Positions 18,120 to 27,344 are shown, counted from the stretch's first letter. The stretch is 64,000 nt of DNA from Actimicrobium sp034313845 (GCF_034313845.1 NZ_JAVIWN010000003.1); one strand, 5' to 3'. Notes: generated by a model from the sequence alone, not told the origin. Program-made: numbers and translations.

Positions 18120-21100
18120 ATGTTCAAAAAAATCCTCATTGCCAATCGCGGCGAAATCGCTTGCCGCATCATTCGTACCGCCCGCAGCATGGGCATCCAA
18201 TCGGTCGCCATTTACTCGGAGGCCGATGTTGAATCGTTGCATGTGCGGCTGGCCGACGAAGCCATCTGCATCGGCCCGGCACCGGCGGCACAAAGCTACC
18301 TCGATGCCGACAAGGTACTCGCTGCCGCCACCGCCAGCGGTGCCGAAGCGATCCATCCGGGCTACGGTTTCCTGAGCGAGAATGCGGCGTTTGCCGAAGC
18401 CTGCGCCGCCGCCGGCGTGGTCTTCATCGGCCCGACCCCGCATCAGTTGCGCGCCTTCGGCCTCAAGCACACCGCCCGCGAACTGGCGCAACAAGCCGAC
18501 GTGCCACTGCTGCCCGGCACCGGCCTGCTCGATCACATCGCGCAGGCACTGACATCGGCCACGCAGATCGGCTATCCGGTCATGCTGAAAAGTACCGCCG
18601 GCGGCGGCGGCATCGGCATGCGCCTGTGTCGCGATGCGCAGGAACTGGAGGCGGCTTACACCTCGGTCAAGCACCTCTCGGAAAACAACTTCAAGAACGG
18701 CGGCATCTACCTCGAAAAATTTGTCGAGCATGCGCGTCATGTCGAAGTGCAGATCTTTGGCGATGGTCGTGGCGGTGTCGTCTCGCTCGGTGAGCGCGAT
18801 TGCTCAGTCCAGCGACGTCACCAGAAAGTGATCGAAGAAACCCCCGCACCGGGCTTGTCCGAAGCCACCCGTCAGGCACTGGCCGAGACCGCCGTGCGAC
18901 TGACGGCGTCGCTGTCGTACCGCTCGGCTGGCACCGTCGAATACGTGCTCGATGCCGACAGCGGCGCGTTCTATTTTCTGGAAGTGAATACGCGCTTGCA
19001 GGTCGAACATGGGGTCACCGAAGAAGTGTTCGGCGTCGATCTGGTTGAGTGGATGATCCGCGCCGCGACCGATGATTTCGTACTGCCGGCGCAGCACGCG
19101 CTGCAGTCATCCGGTCACGCGATGCAGTTGCGCGTGTATGCCGAAGACCCGGCCAAAAATTTCCAGCCCTCGTCGGGCGTGCTGACCGGCGTGGTGTTTG
19201 CCGATGCGCTGCGGGTCGATACCTGGATCGAACGCGGCATTACCGTCAGTCCGTACTACGACCCGTTGCTGGGCAAGCTCATTGTCCGGACCGCGACGCG
19301 TGCCGATTCCATTGCGGCACTTGTCGCCGGTTTGCAGGACAGTCGTATTGATGGCATCCAGACCAATCTCGGCTACCTCGCCGACATCCTCGCCTATCCG
19401 GTTTTCCGGGCGGGCCAGCAGACCACCGGCATGCTGGCAGCGATGCCTTATCACCCGCGCACGGTCGACATCATCGATGGCGGTATCCAGACCACGGTGC
19501 AGGATTATCCGGGCCGGCTCGGTTTGTGGGCGGTCGGCATTCCCCCCTCGGGTCCGATGGATGCGTATGCGCATCGGTTTGCCAATCATTTGCTGGGCAA
19601 TGACGGCACGGCGGCCACGCTCGAGATGACGCTGCAGGGCGCGACACTGACCTTCAACAGCGATTGCCTGATCGCACTGGCCGGTGCCGACATGGGTGCC
19701 AGCGTGATCGGTCCCGATGGCACGCGCGCGCTGGCCAACTGGCAGGCGCACCCGCTGCGCGCCGGCGAGACACTGCGCTGCGGCACCGTCGACGGGGCTG
19801 GCGTGCGCGGCTATCTGGCCTTTGCCGGTGGTATTGATACGCCCGACTACATCGGTAGCCGCGCGACGTTTACGCTCGGTCAGTTCGGTGGTCATGGCGG
19901 ACGGGCACTGCGCAGCGGCGATGTGCTCAAGCTGTTTGCGGCGCAGCCTTCACCGCAACCGTTGCCTGCCACGGCGGTGCCGGTCTATGCCTCGGCATGG
20001 GAAATCGCGGTCCATTACGGTCCGCATGGCGCGCCGGATTTCTTTACCGATGACGACGTGACGATGTTCTTCGGCACCGACTGGCAAGTGCATTTCAATT
20101 CCAGCCGCACCGGCGTGCGCCTGATCGGACCGAAGCCGCGCTGGGCCCGTACCGATGGCGGCGAAGCCGGTTTGCATCCGTCGAACATCCACGACAATGC
20201 GTACGCCATCGGCTCGATCGACTTCACCGGCGACATGCCTGTGATCCTCGGCCCGGACGGTCCCAGCCTGGGCGGTTTTGTTTGTCCGGCGGTGATTGTC
20301 TCGGCCGACCTGTGGAAGATCGGCCAGCTCAAGCCGGGCGATACGGTGCGTTTTGTGCGGGTGTCGGATGTCGATGCTGCCGCGCTGCGGGTCGCGCAGG
20401 AAAGCGTGTTTGATACGGTGTCGCTGCCGGTGCCGATTTTTATGCCGCCGCACAGCGAAGCAGGCAGGTCGTTACCGGCCATCCTGCGTACCGGTGCGTT
20501 GCCGGATGACACGGCGCTGGTGTTTCGCCGTGCCGGTGACGACTACCTGCTGATCGAATTCGGCGACGCGGTACTCGATATCAATTTGCGCTTCCGGGTA
20601 CATGCGCTGATGCAGTCGATCGAACAGGCGCAACTGGCCGGCGTGATCGATCTGACGCCGGGCATCCGGTCGCTGCAAGTACATTTCGATCATCGCCAGT
20701 TGCCGGTCAGCCGGCTGGTCGTGCTGCTCGATGCGTTGATTGCGGCCCTGCCATCGGTCGAGGACATGGTGGTGCGCTCGCGTATCGTCCATTTGCCGCT
20801 GGCCTGGAACGATAGCCAGACCCAACTGGCGATCCGCAAATATGAAACCACCGTGCGCCCCGGCGCGCCGTGGTGCCCGAGCAATATCGACTTCATCCAG
20901 CGCATCAACGGTCTCGATGCGGTGCGCGAAGTCTATGACGTCGTGTTCAAGGCCAGCTACATGGTGCTGGGTCTGGGCGATGTGTACCTCGGCGCGCCGG
21001 TCGCCACGCCGATCGATCCACGCCACCGGCTGGTGACGACCAAATACAACCCGGCCCGCACCTGGACGCCGGAAAATGCGGTCGGCATCGGCGGTGCCTA

Positions 21101-21731
21101 TCTGTGCGTGTACGGCATGGAAGGGCCGGGTGGTTACCAGTTCGTCGGCCGTACCGTGCAGATGTGGAACCGTTACCGCCAGACCGACAGCTTCCGCGAT
21201 GGCAAGCCGTGGCTGCTGCGCATTTTCGATCAGATCCGCTTTTACGAAGTCAGCGAAGCGCAGTTGCTGGAACACCGGCGTGATTTTCCGTTGGGACGCT
21301 TCGACGTGAAAATCGAAGAGACGACGTTTTCGCTGGCCGATTACAACCGCTTCCTGGCTAGCGAGCAGGAGTCCATCGGTGCGTTCAAGCAAAAACAGCA
21401 GGCGGCCTTCGAGGCTGAGCGCGAACGCTGGCGCAGTAGTGGTCAGGCCGATTGGGTCAGTGAAGAAGCGCTGACAGGTACCGCCGAGCAGGGCGATCTA
21501 CCGGCAGGTTGTCATTACCTCAGCGCCGTGGTGCCGGGCAGCGTCTGGAAAATCGTCGCGCAGGCGGGTGCGACCGTGGCCGCTGGTGACACGGTGGCGA
21601 TTCTCGAATCGATGAAGATGGAAATCCCGCTGACCGCCACGCGCGCAGGTGTGATGGGTGAATGGCTGGTCGGGGAGGGTACGCCGGTGGCGGCGGGGCA
21701 GGCTATTGCGGTGTTGAGCGAGGCGGCTTGA
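18120..21731 (+). CDS. Guanidine carboxylase (urea carboxylase-type, biotin-dependent)
   Basis: This large ATP- and biotin-dependent enzyme carboxylates guanidine (or urea). The 1203-aa protein has a biotin carboxylase domain (1 to about 450; KILIANRGEIACRI, ATP-grasp glycine loop AGGGGIGM, EVNTRLQVEHGVTE), a carboxyltransferase part of KipA/KipI type (AHS2 about 465-770, AHS1 about 790-1050) and a C-terminal biotinyl domain with ESMKME, biotin on Lys1166. The riboswitch and the CgdAB-like genes argue for guanidine over urea, as shown for homologues once called urea carboxylase. Start at 18120 (MFKKILIANRG) rather than 18060, which overlaps the upstream gene. Allophanate hydrolase is separate, not fused. 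Confidence 0.92.
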   Translation: MFKKILIANRGEIACRIIRTARSMGIQSVAIYSEADVESLHVRLADEAICIGPAPAAQSYLDADKVLAAATASGAEAIHPGYGFLSENAAFAEACAAAGVVFIGPTPHQLRAFGLKHTARELAQQADVPLLPGTGLLDHIAQALTSATQIGYPVMLKSTAGGGGIGMRLCRDAQELEAAYTSVKHLSENNFKNGGIYLEKFVEHARHVEVQIFGDGRGGVVSLGERDCSVQRRHQKVIEETPAPGLSEATRQALAETAVRLTASLSYRSAGTVEYVLDADSGAFYFLEVNTRLQVEHGVTEEVFGVDLVEWMIRAATDDFVLPAQHALQSSGHAMQLRVYAEDPAKNFQPSSGVLTGVVFADALRVDTWIERGITVSPYYDPLLGKLIVRTATRADSIAALVAGLQDSRIDGIQTNLGYLADILAYPVFRAGQQTTGMLAAMPYHPRTVDIIDGGIQTTVQDYPGRLGLWAVGIPPSGPMDAYAHRFANHLLGNDGTAATLEMTLQGATLTFNSDCLIALAGADMGASVIGPDGTRALANWQAHPLRAGETLRCGTVDGAGVRGYLAFAGGIDTPDYIGSRATFTLGQFGGHGGRALRSGDVLKLFAAQPSPQPLPATAVPVYASAWEIAVHYGPHGAPDFFTDDDVTMFFGTDWQVHFNSSRTGVRLIGPKPRWARTDGGEAGLHPSNIHDNAYAIGSIDFTGDMPVILGPDGPSLGGFVCPAVIVSADLWKIGQLKPGDTVRFVRVSDVDAAALRVAQESVFDTVSLPVPIFMPPHSEAGRSLPAILRTGALPDDTALVFRRAGDDYLLIEFGDAVLDINLRFRVHALMQSIEQAQLAGVIDLTPGIRSLQVHFDHRQLPVSRLVVLLDALIAALPSVEDMVVRSRIVHLPLAWNDSQTQLAIRKYETTVRPGAPWCPSNIDFIQRINGLDAVREVYDVVFKASYMVLGLGDVYLGAPVATPIDPRHRLVTTKYNPARTWTPENAVGIGGAYLCVYGMEGPGGYQFVGRTVQMWNRYRQTDSFRDGKPWLLRIFDQIRFYEVSEAQLLEHRRDFPLGRFDVKIEETTFSLADYNRFLASEQESIGAFKQKQQAAFEAERERWRSSGQADWVSEEALTGTAEQGDLPAGCHYLSAVVPGSVWKIVAQAGATVAAGDTVAILESMKMEIPLTATRAGVMGEWLVGEGTPVAAGQAIAVLSEAA

Positions 21732-21752
21732 TGTGAGTGAAGCGGTGCATTC

Positions 21753-21860
21753 GGTGCAATAACCATGCTTTCTTTATGCTCCCGAGCCGCTTATTTATAA
21801 ATTCTTTATGTGTGGTCGGTTACCGTTTCACTGGAGGTTACGGGGGCAGGGCATTGCACC
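21753..21860. repeat. Palindromic intergenic repeat, copy 3, split by 81 bases
   Basis: The left half GGTGCAATAACC (21753-21764) and right half GCAGGGCATTGCACC (21846-21860) are exactly the two halves of the copy at 32653, but 81 unrelated bases sit between them at the hairpin loop. The outer flanks (GGTGCATTC / GCGCACC) also pair. It lies between the carboxylase and porin genes, inside the guanidine operon. Confidence 0.65.
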
Positions 21861-21966
21861 GCGCACCCCGACCACGAAGTACCGAAATACAGTTTTTACA
21901 AGCACCACCGGCACTGAAATAGCAGGGAATCCAAGTAGTTCCAATACTCAAAAAAAGGGAATCACC

Positions 21967-22866
21967 ATGTCACGCACCACATCGTTGTCTCGCCCGCTGG
22001 CACTTGCCATTGCCTGTTCAGGATTGTTTGGCAGCGCTGCCTTCGCCGCTGATGCGCCCGAATCATCGCCATTCACCGGCCACATCGACCTGGTCAGCAA
22101 ATACGTGCTGCGCGGTGCCACCAGCACCTACGGCCCGAGCAAGCCGGGCTTCGGTAACGAAGGTGCCGATGCGCCCGAGTCCGACAAGCCGGTGCTGCAA
22201 TGGGGTGCCGACTGGTCCGATCCGTCGGGTCTGTATGCCGGCTATTTCGGTTCGATGATCAACTACTCGTACAAGAAGCTCGGCGAGTCTTACACCAACC
22301 GCAACATCACCAATTTCCAGTCCGGCAAATCGATCGAAAACGATCTCTACGGTGGCTACAACGGCAAGCTCGGCGAGTTCGGCTACACCGTCGGCGGCAC
22401 CGGTTACGTCTACTTCAACGGCAAGAATGCCAACGCGCTCGAAACCAAGCTGGCCCTGAGCTACGGTGACTTCAGTGTCGCGGCACAAACCCTGCTCAAT
22501 GATGTCGTCTGGGGCAACAAGGGCGACACCTACTGGACCCTGAACTACACCAAGGTGTTGCCGTACGAGATCACGCTCAATAGCTCGCTGGGCTATTACT
22601 CGTACAAAAAACAGGGCAAGTACCTCGGTTCAGTCGACACGCTGACCAGCAGCGCTTGTCCGGCGGGGCAGAGCTTTTCGGTCAACGGCTGTTTCGCAGG
22701 CGGTGCACCGAGCTCCGGTGGCTTCCGTCATCTGATCGTCGGCTTCACGCAGCCGATCGCCGCGACCGGTTTGACATGGGGTCTGCAAGGCATCATCGCC
22801 GGGGAAAATCGCTATAGCGTCAAGCAAAAGAACCAGTTGCTTGGTTCGCTTAGCTACGGTTTCTGA
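21967..22866 (+). CDS. TorF-like outer-membrane protein (putative porin)
   Basis: This 299-aa protein has a classical signal peptide (to about residue 28, ending SAAFAAD) and a body made of alternating amphipathic strands ending in LGSLSYGF, a C-terminal phenylalanine typical of outer-membrane beta-barrels. It resembles the TIGR02001 family of putative porins (GHIDLVSKYVLRG near the N-terminus). Start at 21967 has AGGGAA upstream; the frame runs further back through non-coding sequence. Its place between carboxylase and allophanate hydrolase suggests uptake of guanidine or a related compound across the outer membrane, which is inference. Confidence 0.8.
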   Translation: MSRTTSLSRPLALAIACSGLFGSAAFAADAPESSPFTGHIDLVSKYVLRGATSTYGPSKPGFGNEGADAPESDKPVLQWGADWSDPSGLYAGYFGSMINYSYKKLGESYTNRNITNFQSGKSIENDLYGGYNGKLGEFGYTVGGTGYVYFNGKNANALETKLALSYGDFSVAAQTLLNDVVWGNKGDTYWTLNYTKVLPYEITLNSSLGYYSYKKQGKYLGSVDTLTSSACPAGQSFSVNGCFAGGAPSSGGFRHLIVGFTQPIAATGLTWGLQGIIAGENRYSVKQKNQLLGSLSYGF

Positions 22867-22947
22867 TTGCCCTTGTAATGCCTCGTGGTCCGGTGTGTGC
22901 GTTACCCGGCACCGGACCATTTTTTTACCGAATTTGCGAGAGATACC

Positions 22948-24729
22948 ATGACCACCAACGACCATCTTCCTGCCATGACGCTGGCTGATCTGCACACGGC
23001 GTATGCCGCACAGTCCCTGCTGCCTAGCCAGTGCATCAGGCAGGTACTGGCCCGTATCAAAGAGGTCGAACGGCCTGAAATCTGGATTGCACGGATTGCC
23101 GACGACGCCTTGCTGATGCAGGCCCAGGCGCTGGACCGTCTGTTGCAGGAAGAAGGCGCGTCAGTACTCGCGCGCATGCCGCTGTTTGGCGTGCCATTTG
23201 CGATCAAGGACAACATCGACGCGCTGGGGTTGCCGACCACCGCAGGCTGCACCGAATTCAGTTTCACGCCGCAGCGCTCGGCCACCGTGGTCGAGAAACT
23301 GCAAGCCGCCGGTGCGCTATTAATTGGCAAGACCAATCTCGACCAGTTTGCCACCGGCCTGGTCGGTACCCGTTCGCCGTACGGCGCGGTGCGCAATGCG
23401 ATCGATCCGGCGTATGTGTCGGGTGGCTCCAGTTCGGGCTCGGCAGTGGCAGTTGCGCTGGGATTGGTTGGTTTTTCATTGGGAACGGACACCGCCGGTT
23501 CGGGCCGTGTTCCTGCAGGGTTGAACGGGATCGTCGGCCTCAAGCCCAGCCGCGGTTTGCTCAGTACCCGCGGCGTATTCCCGGCGTGCCGCACGCTCGA
23601 TTGCGTATCGATTTTTGCTCGAACGGTAGCCGATGCATGGCAAGTCACGCAGGTGGCGGCCGGTTTTGATGCCGAAGACAGCTATTCGCGCGCGGTGCCG
23701 ATGACCGGCATTCGACAGCGCGGATTACGCATCGCGCTGCCGTCCGTGCTGGAATTTTTTGGTGATGCCGCTGCCGAGCAGGCTTTCGCAGCGACGCTGG
23801 CGCAATTGCGCGCACTGCCCGGTTGCACGTTCGGTACGGTTGATTACACGCCGTTCAAGGAAGCGGCGGCGTTGCTGTACTACGGACCGTGGGTGGCCGA
23901 ACGGCTCGCTGCTGTTGGTGACTTTTTTACGGAGCACAAGGAGCAAATGAACCCCGTCGTCGCCGGCATCATCGGTCAGGGTGCCAATTACAGCGCCGTC
24001 GATGCGTTCAATGGCCAGTACCGCCTGGCCGAACTGCGCCGGACTGCCGAAACCGCACTCGCGCCCTACGACTTCCTGTTGCTGCCGACCACGCCGACGA
24101 TGCCCACGCTGGCCGATCTCGCAAGCGAGCCGGTGCTGCGTAATTCCGAGCTTGGCTATTACACCAACTTCGTCAATTTTTTCGATATGGCGGCATTGTC
24201 AGTGCCCGCCACTTCCCGTGCTGATGGTTTGCCGGCCGGCATCACGCTGGTCGGACCGTGCGGGTCTGACCAGTTGCTGGCATCAGCGGCGCAACGATTG
24301 CTGCCGCAGGCGTCGGTACAACCGGTCACGCCTTTGCCGTTCAACGAACCGACGGTGCAACTGGCCGTGGTCGGCGCGCATTTGCAGGGCCAACCGCTGA
24401 ACTGGCAACTGACCGAACGCGGTGCCCGCAAGATGGCCAGCACGCAGACGGCGGCGCACTACCGGCTCTATGCGTTGCCCGACACGACACCGCCAAAGCC
24501 AGGCCTGCAGCGTTGCGCTGAGGGTGTTGCCATCGCGATTGAAGTGTGGGAACTGCCGCTGCGTCGCTTCGGCGAATTTGTCGCCGATGTACCGGCACCG
24601 CTGGCGATCGGCTCGCTGGAACTGGCCGACGGACGCTGGATCAAGGGCTTTGTTTGCGAGGGTCACGCCATCGCCGGAGCCCAAGACATCAGCCGCCACG
24701 GCGGCTGGCTGGCCTACCTCGGCGTCTGA
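22948..24729 (+). CDS. atzF: Allophanate hydrolase
   Basis: This enzyme hydrolyses allophanate to CO2 and two ammonia, the last step of guanidine (or urea amidolyase) degradation. The 593-aa protein has an amidase-signature domain (about 10-440) with the Ser-cisSer-Lys elements FAIKDNID (Lys) and SGGSSSGSAVAVALG (serines), and the TDTAGSGRVPAG segment. A C-terminal domain (about 475-590) of the allophanate hydrolase second-domain type follows. The start is at 22948 (MTTNDH). It closes the first riboswitch-led operon. Confidence 0.93.
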   Translation: MTTNDHLPAMTLADLHTAYAAQSLLPSQCIRQVLARIKEVERPEIWIARIADDALLMQAQALDRLLQEEGASVLARMPLFGVPFAIKDNIDALGLPTTAGCTEFSFTPQRSATVVEKLQAAGALLIGKTNLDQFATGLVGTRSPYGAVRNAIDPAYVSGGSSSGSAVAVALGLVGFSLGTDTAGSGRVPAGLNGIVGLKPSRGLLSTRGVFPACRTLDCVSIFARTVADAWQVTQVAAGFDAEDSYSRAVPMTGIRQRGLRIALPSVLEFFGDAAAEQAFAATLAQLRALPGCTFGTVDYTPFKEAAALLYYGPWVAERLAAVGDFFTEHKEQMNPVVAGIIGQGANYSAVDAFNGQYRLAELRRTAETALAPYDFLLLPTTPTMPTLADLASEPVLRNSELGYYTNFVNFFDMAALSVPATSRADGLPAGITLVGPCGSDQLLASAAQRLLPQASVQPVTPLPFNEPTVQLAVVGAHLQGQPLNWQLTERGARKMASTQTAAHYRLYALPDTTPPKPGLQRCAEGVAIAIEVWELPLRRFGEFVADVPAPLAIGSLELADGRWIKGFVCEGHAIAGAQDISRHGGWLAYLGV

Positions 24730-24852
24730 CCAGCCGGTTCCGGTCGACTGGTAGCGCCTCGCTTCGCAGGGAGGTGCGCCGGTCGGCCGTGCGCTGGCAG
24801 GACTTTGTCGTCCTGGCGCGTCGATGCATCCATCTCTCGTCCAATTTTATTT

Positions 24853-24880
24853 GGAACTACCTGTCCTTTTTCGCTACTCA
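24853..24880 (+). promoter_or_regulatory. Putative hrp box of the first coiled-coil gene
   Basis: GGAACT (24853-24858), 15 bases, CTACTCA (24874-24880); one mismatch in the -10-like half and T for C in the last base of the -35-like half. It ends 35 bases before the ATG at 24916, the usual distance for HrpL promoters. Confidence 0.6.
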
Positions 24881-24915
24881 GTAAGCCTGTCGATCATTTT
24901 TGCTGGAGATTTACA

Positions 24916-25818
24916 ATGAAATTTGAGGGTAGTGTAAAGAGGAAAAATAGTAATCCTCGACCAGTTGAGCGCATGCCTAGTATTGAGGAGGAGTCTGATG
25001 AAAGCTCAAAATCAAACTCAAGTTCAAGCCTTGATTCTGGTGCAAATACGAATGTGGTAGTGCCTGGAAATAACCGGCACCATGTGCATCCAGCATCCCG
25101 TTCGGCGATCGAAAAAAATATGAAAAGGGTGATCTCAAAAAAACAATCTGAAATTTTTGATCACCACGACAATATGGCGCGTCTTGAACCGCTAAAAAGT
25201 GAGAGAAAAAACGCCGAGAATCAACAGAAAAATCTCAGAAATAACTATGGAAAAGAAAAAAATAAACTGGAAGATATTCGTCAAAAACGTTCTAAAGCAG
25301 AAAAACTGTTCGACAGGCAGGTATTGATTGCTGATCTTGACAGCAGAAATGGCGCATTGGTAAAAGCAAGATTGCTTTTTATCAGAAGATTGGATGAAGT
25401 CGATCAAGTACTGGTGGAATCGCGTCAGGCAATCAATAAGGATGTCGCCAGAACTGAAAAAAAGTTACTCTTCAAAAGTAACGCAGTTACAGAAAATGTC
25501 GCATTTATTAGTGCCAAGAAAGACGAAATAGTTTTATTGGAAAAAAATCTACAATCAACCGCAGCCAGGTTGTATGTGCAAGTGCGACATCTTGAAAAAG
25601 AAAATAAAAAGTTGACTGGTCAAAGCCCGATTTTTACTCATCCAAAAATCAAGAATGGAAAGTATTTATTGATGCCGCTGTTAAGGACAGGTCAATTTCG
25701 GAGTTTTGGTGCGCAATTAGCCTATCAGGCACGAAGAATTAAAAAGAAATGGTGCGAAGCAAGTGCGGCGGGTTCAGAAGTTCAAACGGAGGATTTTTAC
25801 CGGCGAATTGAAGTGTAG
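24916..25818 (+). CDS. Coiled-coil protein, candidate type III effector (paralogue A)
   Basis: I do not recognise this 300-aa protein. Residues 1-65 are polar and Ser/Asn/Glu-rich (SDESSKSNSSSSLDS), as in type III secretion signals. Residues 75-245 are predicted long charged helices with heptad character (coiled coil). The C-terminal 50 residues hold KIKNGKYLL.PL...QFRS.G.QL.YQA.R, shared with the next gene. No signal peptide, membrane helix or enzyme motif is seen. The start at 24916 has GGAG upstream and follows a putative hrp box. Base use is far more AT-rich than the surrounding guanidine operons, a sign of transfer. A secreted effector is my inference; a structural or phage-like protein is the alternative. 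Confidence 0.6.
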   Translation: MKFEGSVKRKNSNPRPVERMPSIEEESDESSKSNSSSSLDSGANTNVVVPGNNRHHVHPASRSAIEKNMKRVISKKQSEIFDHHDNMARLEPLKSERKNAENQQKNLRNNYGKEKNKLEDIRQKRSKAEKLFDRQVLIADLDSRNGALVKARLLFIRRLDEVDQVLVESRQAINKDVARTEKKLLFKSNAVTENVAFISAKKDEIVLLEKNLQSTAARLYVQVRHLEKENKKLTGQSPIFTHPKIKNGKYLLMPLLRTGQFRSFGAQLAYQARRIKKKWCEASAAGSEVQTEDFYRRIEV

Positions 25819-26087
25819 ACGCGTCTGAACCATTGGCTTTGCCGTTCACCACGTCAAGGTAATCTTTTATTTTTACGGAACTGTCAGTGTTCTTGCGTTA
25901 CTCATCTGCAGTTTTGAAGATAATCAACATTTGATTATTTGTCTCACTGGGTGTTGCAGGGTTGATTGCTATTATTTTTTTAAATAGCAGGGTGATTATA
26001 AAAACGAATACTGCCTTGTGATATGTTTAGCAAAAAATGGATATTTTATACTGGCGACAGTATGTTAATTTATATTGGATGTGTGTG
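25819..26087. other. AT-rich intergenic segment with two perfect hairpins
   Basis: It holds a putative hrp box at 25877-25904, then a perfect hairpin with ATAATCAA/TTGATTAT arms (25920-25938), then one with TGCTATT/AATAGCA arms (25967-25989). A 21-codon open frame (26023-26088) with its stop overlapping the next ATG (TGATG) might couple translation. The hairpins could be a weak terminator or protein sites; neither is followed by a clear T-run. Confidence 0.4.
25877..25904 (+). promoter_or_regulatory. Putative hrp box of the second coiled-coil gene
   Basis: GGAACT (25877-25882), 15 bases, TTACTCA (25898-25904). The -10-like half keeps ACTCA of the ideal CCACTCA. The distance to the ATG at 26088 is long (183 bases), so a long leader would be needed; this is the weakest of the four sites. 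Confidence 0.45.
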
Positions 26088-26972
26088 ATGAAATTAAAGT
26101 ATGTTGTGACAAAACCTATCGTGAGTATTGTGCCGGAGCTACTGCTGACTCGTCATGGTGGTCGGTCTGATTCAAGTTCCATATCGGATTGCACTTCCAT
26201 TTCTATTGCATGCAGTAATAGTGCGAATAATAGTTTGTCGCAGAATTCGCGCGAAAATGGATGTCAATCATTGGGGTCGCTGAGTGAAATGCAGTGTAAG
26301 AATTTTGTGAAAACAAAATTAAAAATAATCGACCATGATGACCAGATCGCTCTTCTGGACGTGATGAAAAAAAAGAACAAAATCACTGTGCAGACTTTGC
26401 AGCAGCTTGGAAATGATTGCAAGGATATAAAAAGTAATCTTCAATCCAGGCGTAAAGAACGTGACGAACTGGAAATGTTGTTTGACAGGCAGGAATTGAT
26501 TACCAATCTTGGTTGCAAAAAACAAACAGGAGCAAAGGCAAGATTATTTTTTATCAGAAAGTTGAGTGATGCGACGAAAATTCGGCTGACTCATCGTGAA
26601 GAAATTAATAAGGAAATTGCAAGGACTGAGCATGAATTCGTAGCGATCAATAAATCGATTGTGGAAAAAGAATTATTAGTCAATGGCAAACGTCATGAAA
26701 TCGCGGTGCTGGAAAAAACCATTACGGCAAATGCAGCGGATTTATACCCTCAAGTATTGCGTATTAAAAAAGACCATCAGAAAATAATCAATCAAAATGA
26801 GGTGGATGACGATCTGAAAATCAAAAATGGCAAGTACTTGCTGGTTCCTCTGTTTAAGGCAAGACAATTTCGCAGTGTTGGCACGCAATTGTCGTATCAG
26901 GCACAAAGAATGATGCGGCGAGCCAGTCAATCCACTACGCCTGGCTTTACGGCGCAACGGTTGGAAATTTAG
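26088..26972 (+). CDS. Coiled-coil protein, candidate type III effector (paralogue B)
   Basis: Unrecognised 294-aa protein, clearly homologous to the gene just upstream: the blocks LFDRQ.LI..L, KARL.FIR.L, EINKEIARTE and KIKNGKYLL.PL...QFRS.G.QL.YQAQR align along the whole helical and C-terminal parts, while the Ser-rich N-terminal 80 residues differ. The two genes are a diverged tandem duplication. Start could also be at 26037 (17 residues longer); neither has a strong ribosome site, and a short upstream frame overlaps the 26088 ATG. AT-rich like its paralogue. No enzyme motif or membrane helix. Effector role inferred from hrp-box-like upstream site, N-terminal composition and lack of other context. 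Confidence 0.58.
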   Translation: MKLKYVVTKPIVSIVPELLLTRHGGRSDSSSISDCTSISIACSNSANNSLSQNSRENGCQSLGSLSEMQCKNFVKTKLKIIDHDDQIALLDVMKKKNKITVQTLQQLGNDCKDIKSNLQSRRKERDELEMLFDRQELITNLGCKKQTGAKARLFFIRKLSDATKIRLTHREEINKEIARTEHEFVAINKSIVEKELLVNGKRHEIAVLEKTITANAADLYPQVLRIKKDHQKIINQNEVDDDLKIKNGKYLLVPLFKARQFRSVGTQLSYQAQRMMRRASQSTTPGFTAQRLEI

Positions 26973-27211
26973 ACTAATGCGAGCGTGCCCGTGACACGCT
27001 TGCCGGGACAAGCCCAACATGACATGACAGTGCAGGCAACGGTCGATAACAGGGCGTTAGTCCATGCTGCGCCGGCTGGATGCGTCATTACGGTGTGAAA
27101 ATCGCGTCAATCTGGCATGGATTGCCGGTTTTTGGCTGGCACTACTCTTGCTGTAGTTGACTTGCGGGAAGAGCGAGTTGCCATCGACAACGATGGCAGG
27201 TCACCTGACTC

Positions 27212-27322
27212 AGGAGTGCTAGGGTTCCGGCCTTGCCATCAATGGCAACGGTGTCTGGTCCGAGAGCGCTCCGGCCATGTCGACGTGACACGGCTCCACG
27301 GAGGGATAAAAGCCCGGGAGAA
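27212..27322 (+). ncRNA. Guanidine-I (ykkC) riboswitch 2
   Basis: Same three conserved cores as riboswitch 1: CTAGGGTTCCG (from 27219), TCTGGTCCGAGAG (from 27254) and GGGATAAAAGCCCGGGAG (27303-27320). It precedes the substrate-binding-protein gene by about 50 bases. The variable stems differ in sequence and length from copy 1, so it is not a recent exact duplication. Confidence 0.95.
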
Positions 27323-27344
27323 CATTGGAACATCGTTCTCTCCG
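27315..27344 (+). promoter_or_regulatory. Expression-platform stem of riboswitch 2
   Basis: CGGGAGAAC (27315-27323) can pair with GTTCTCTCCG (27335-27344) with the same bulged T as the terminator stem after riboswitch 1; bases differ but pairing is kept. Unlike copy 1 no T-run follows, so control may be Rho-dependent or translational. Confidence 0.55.
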
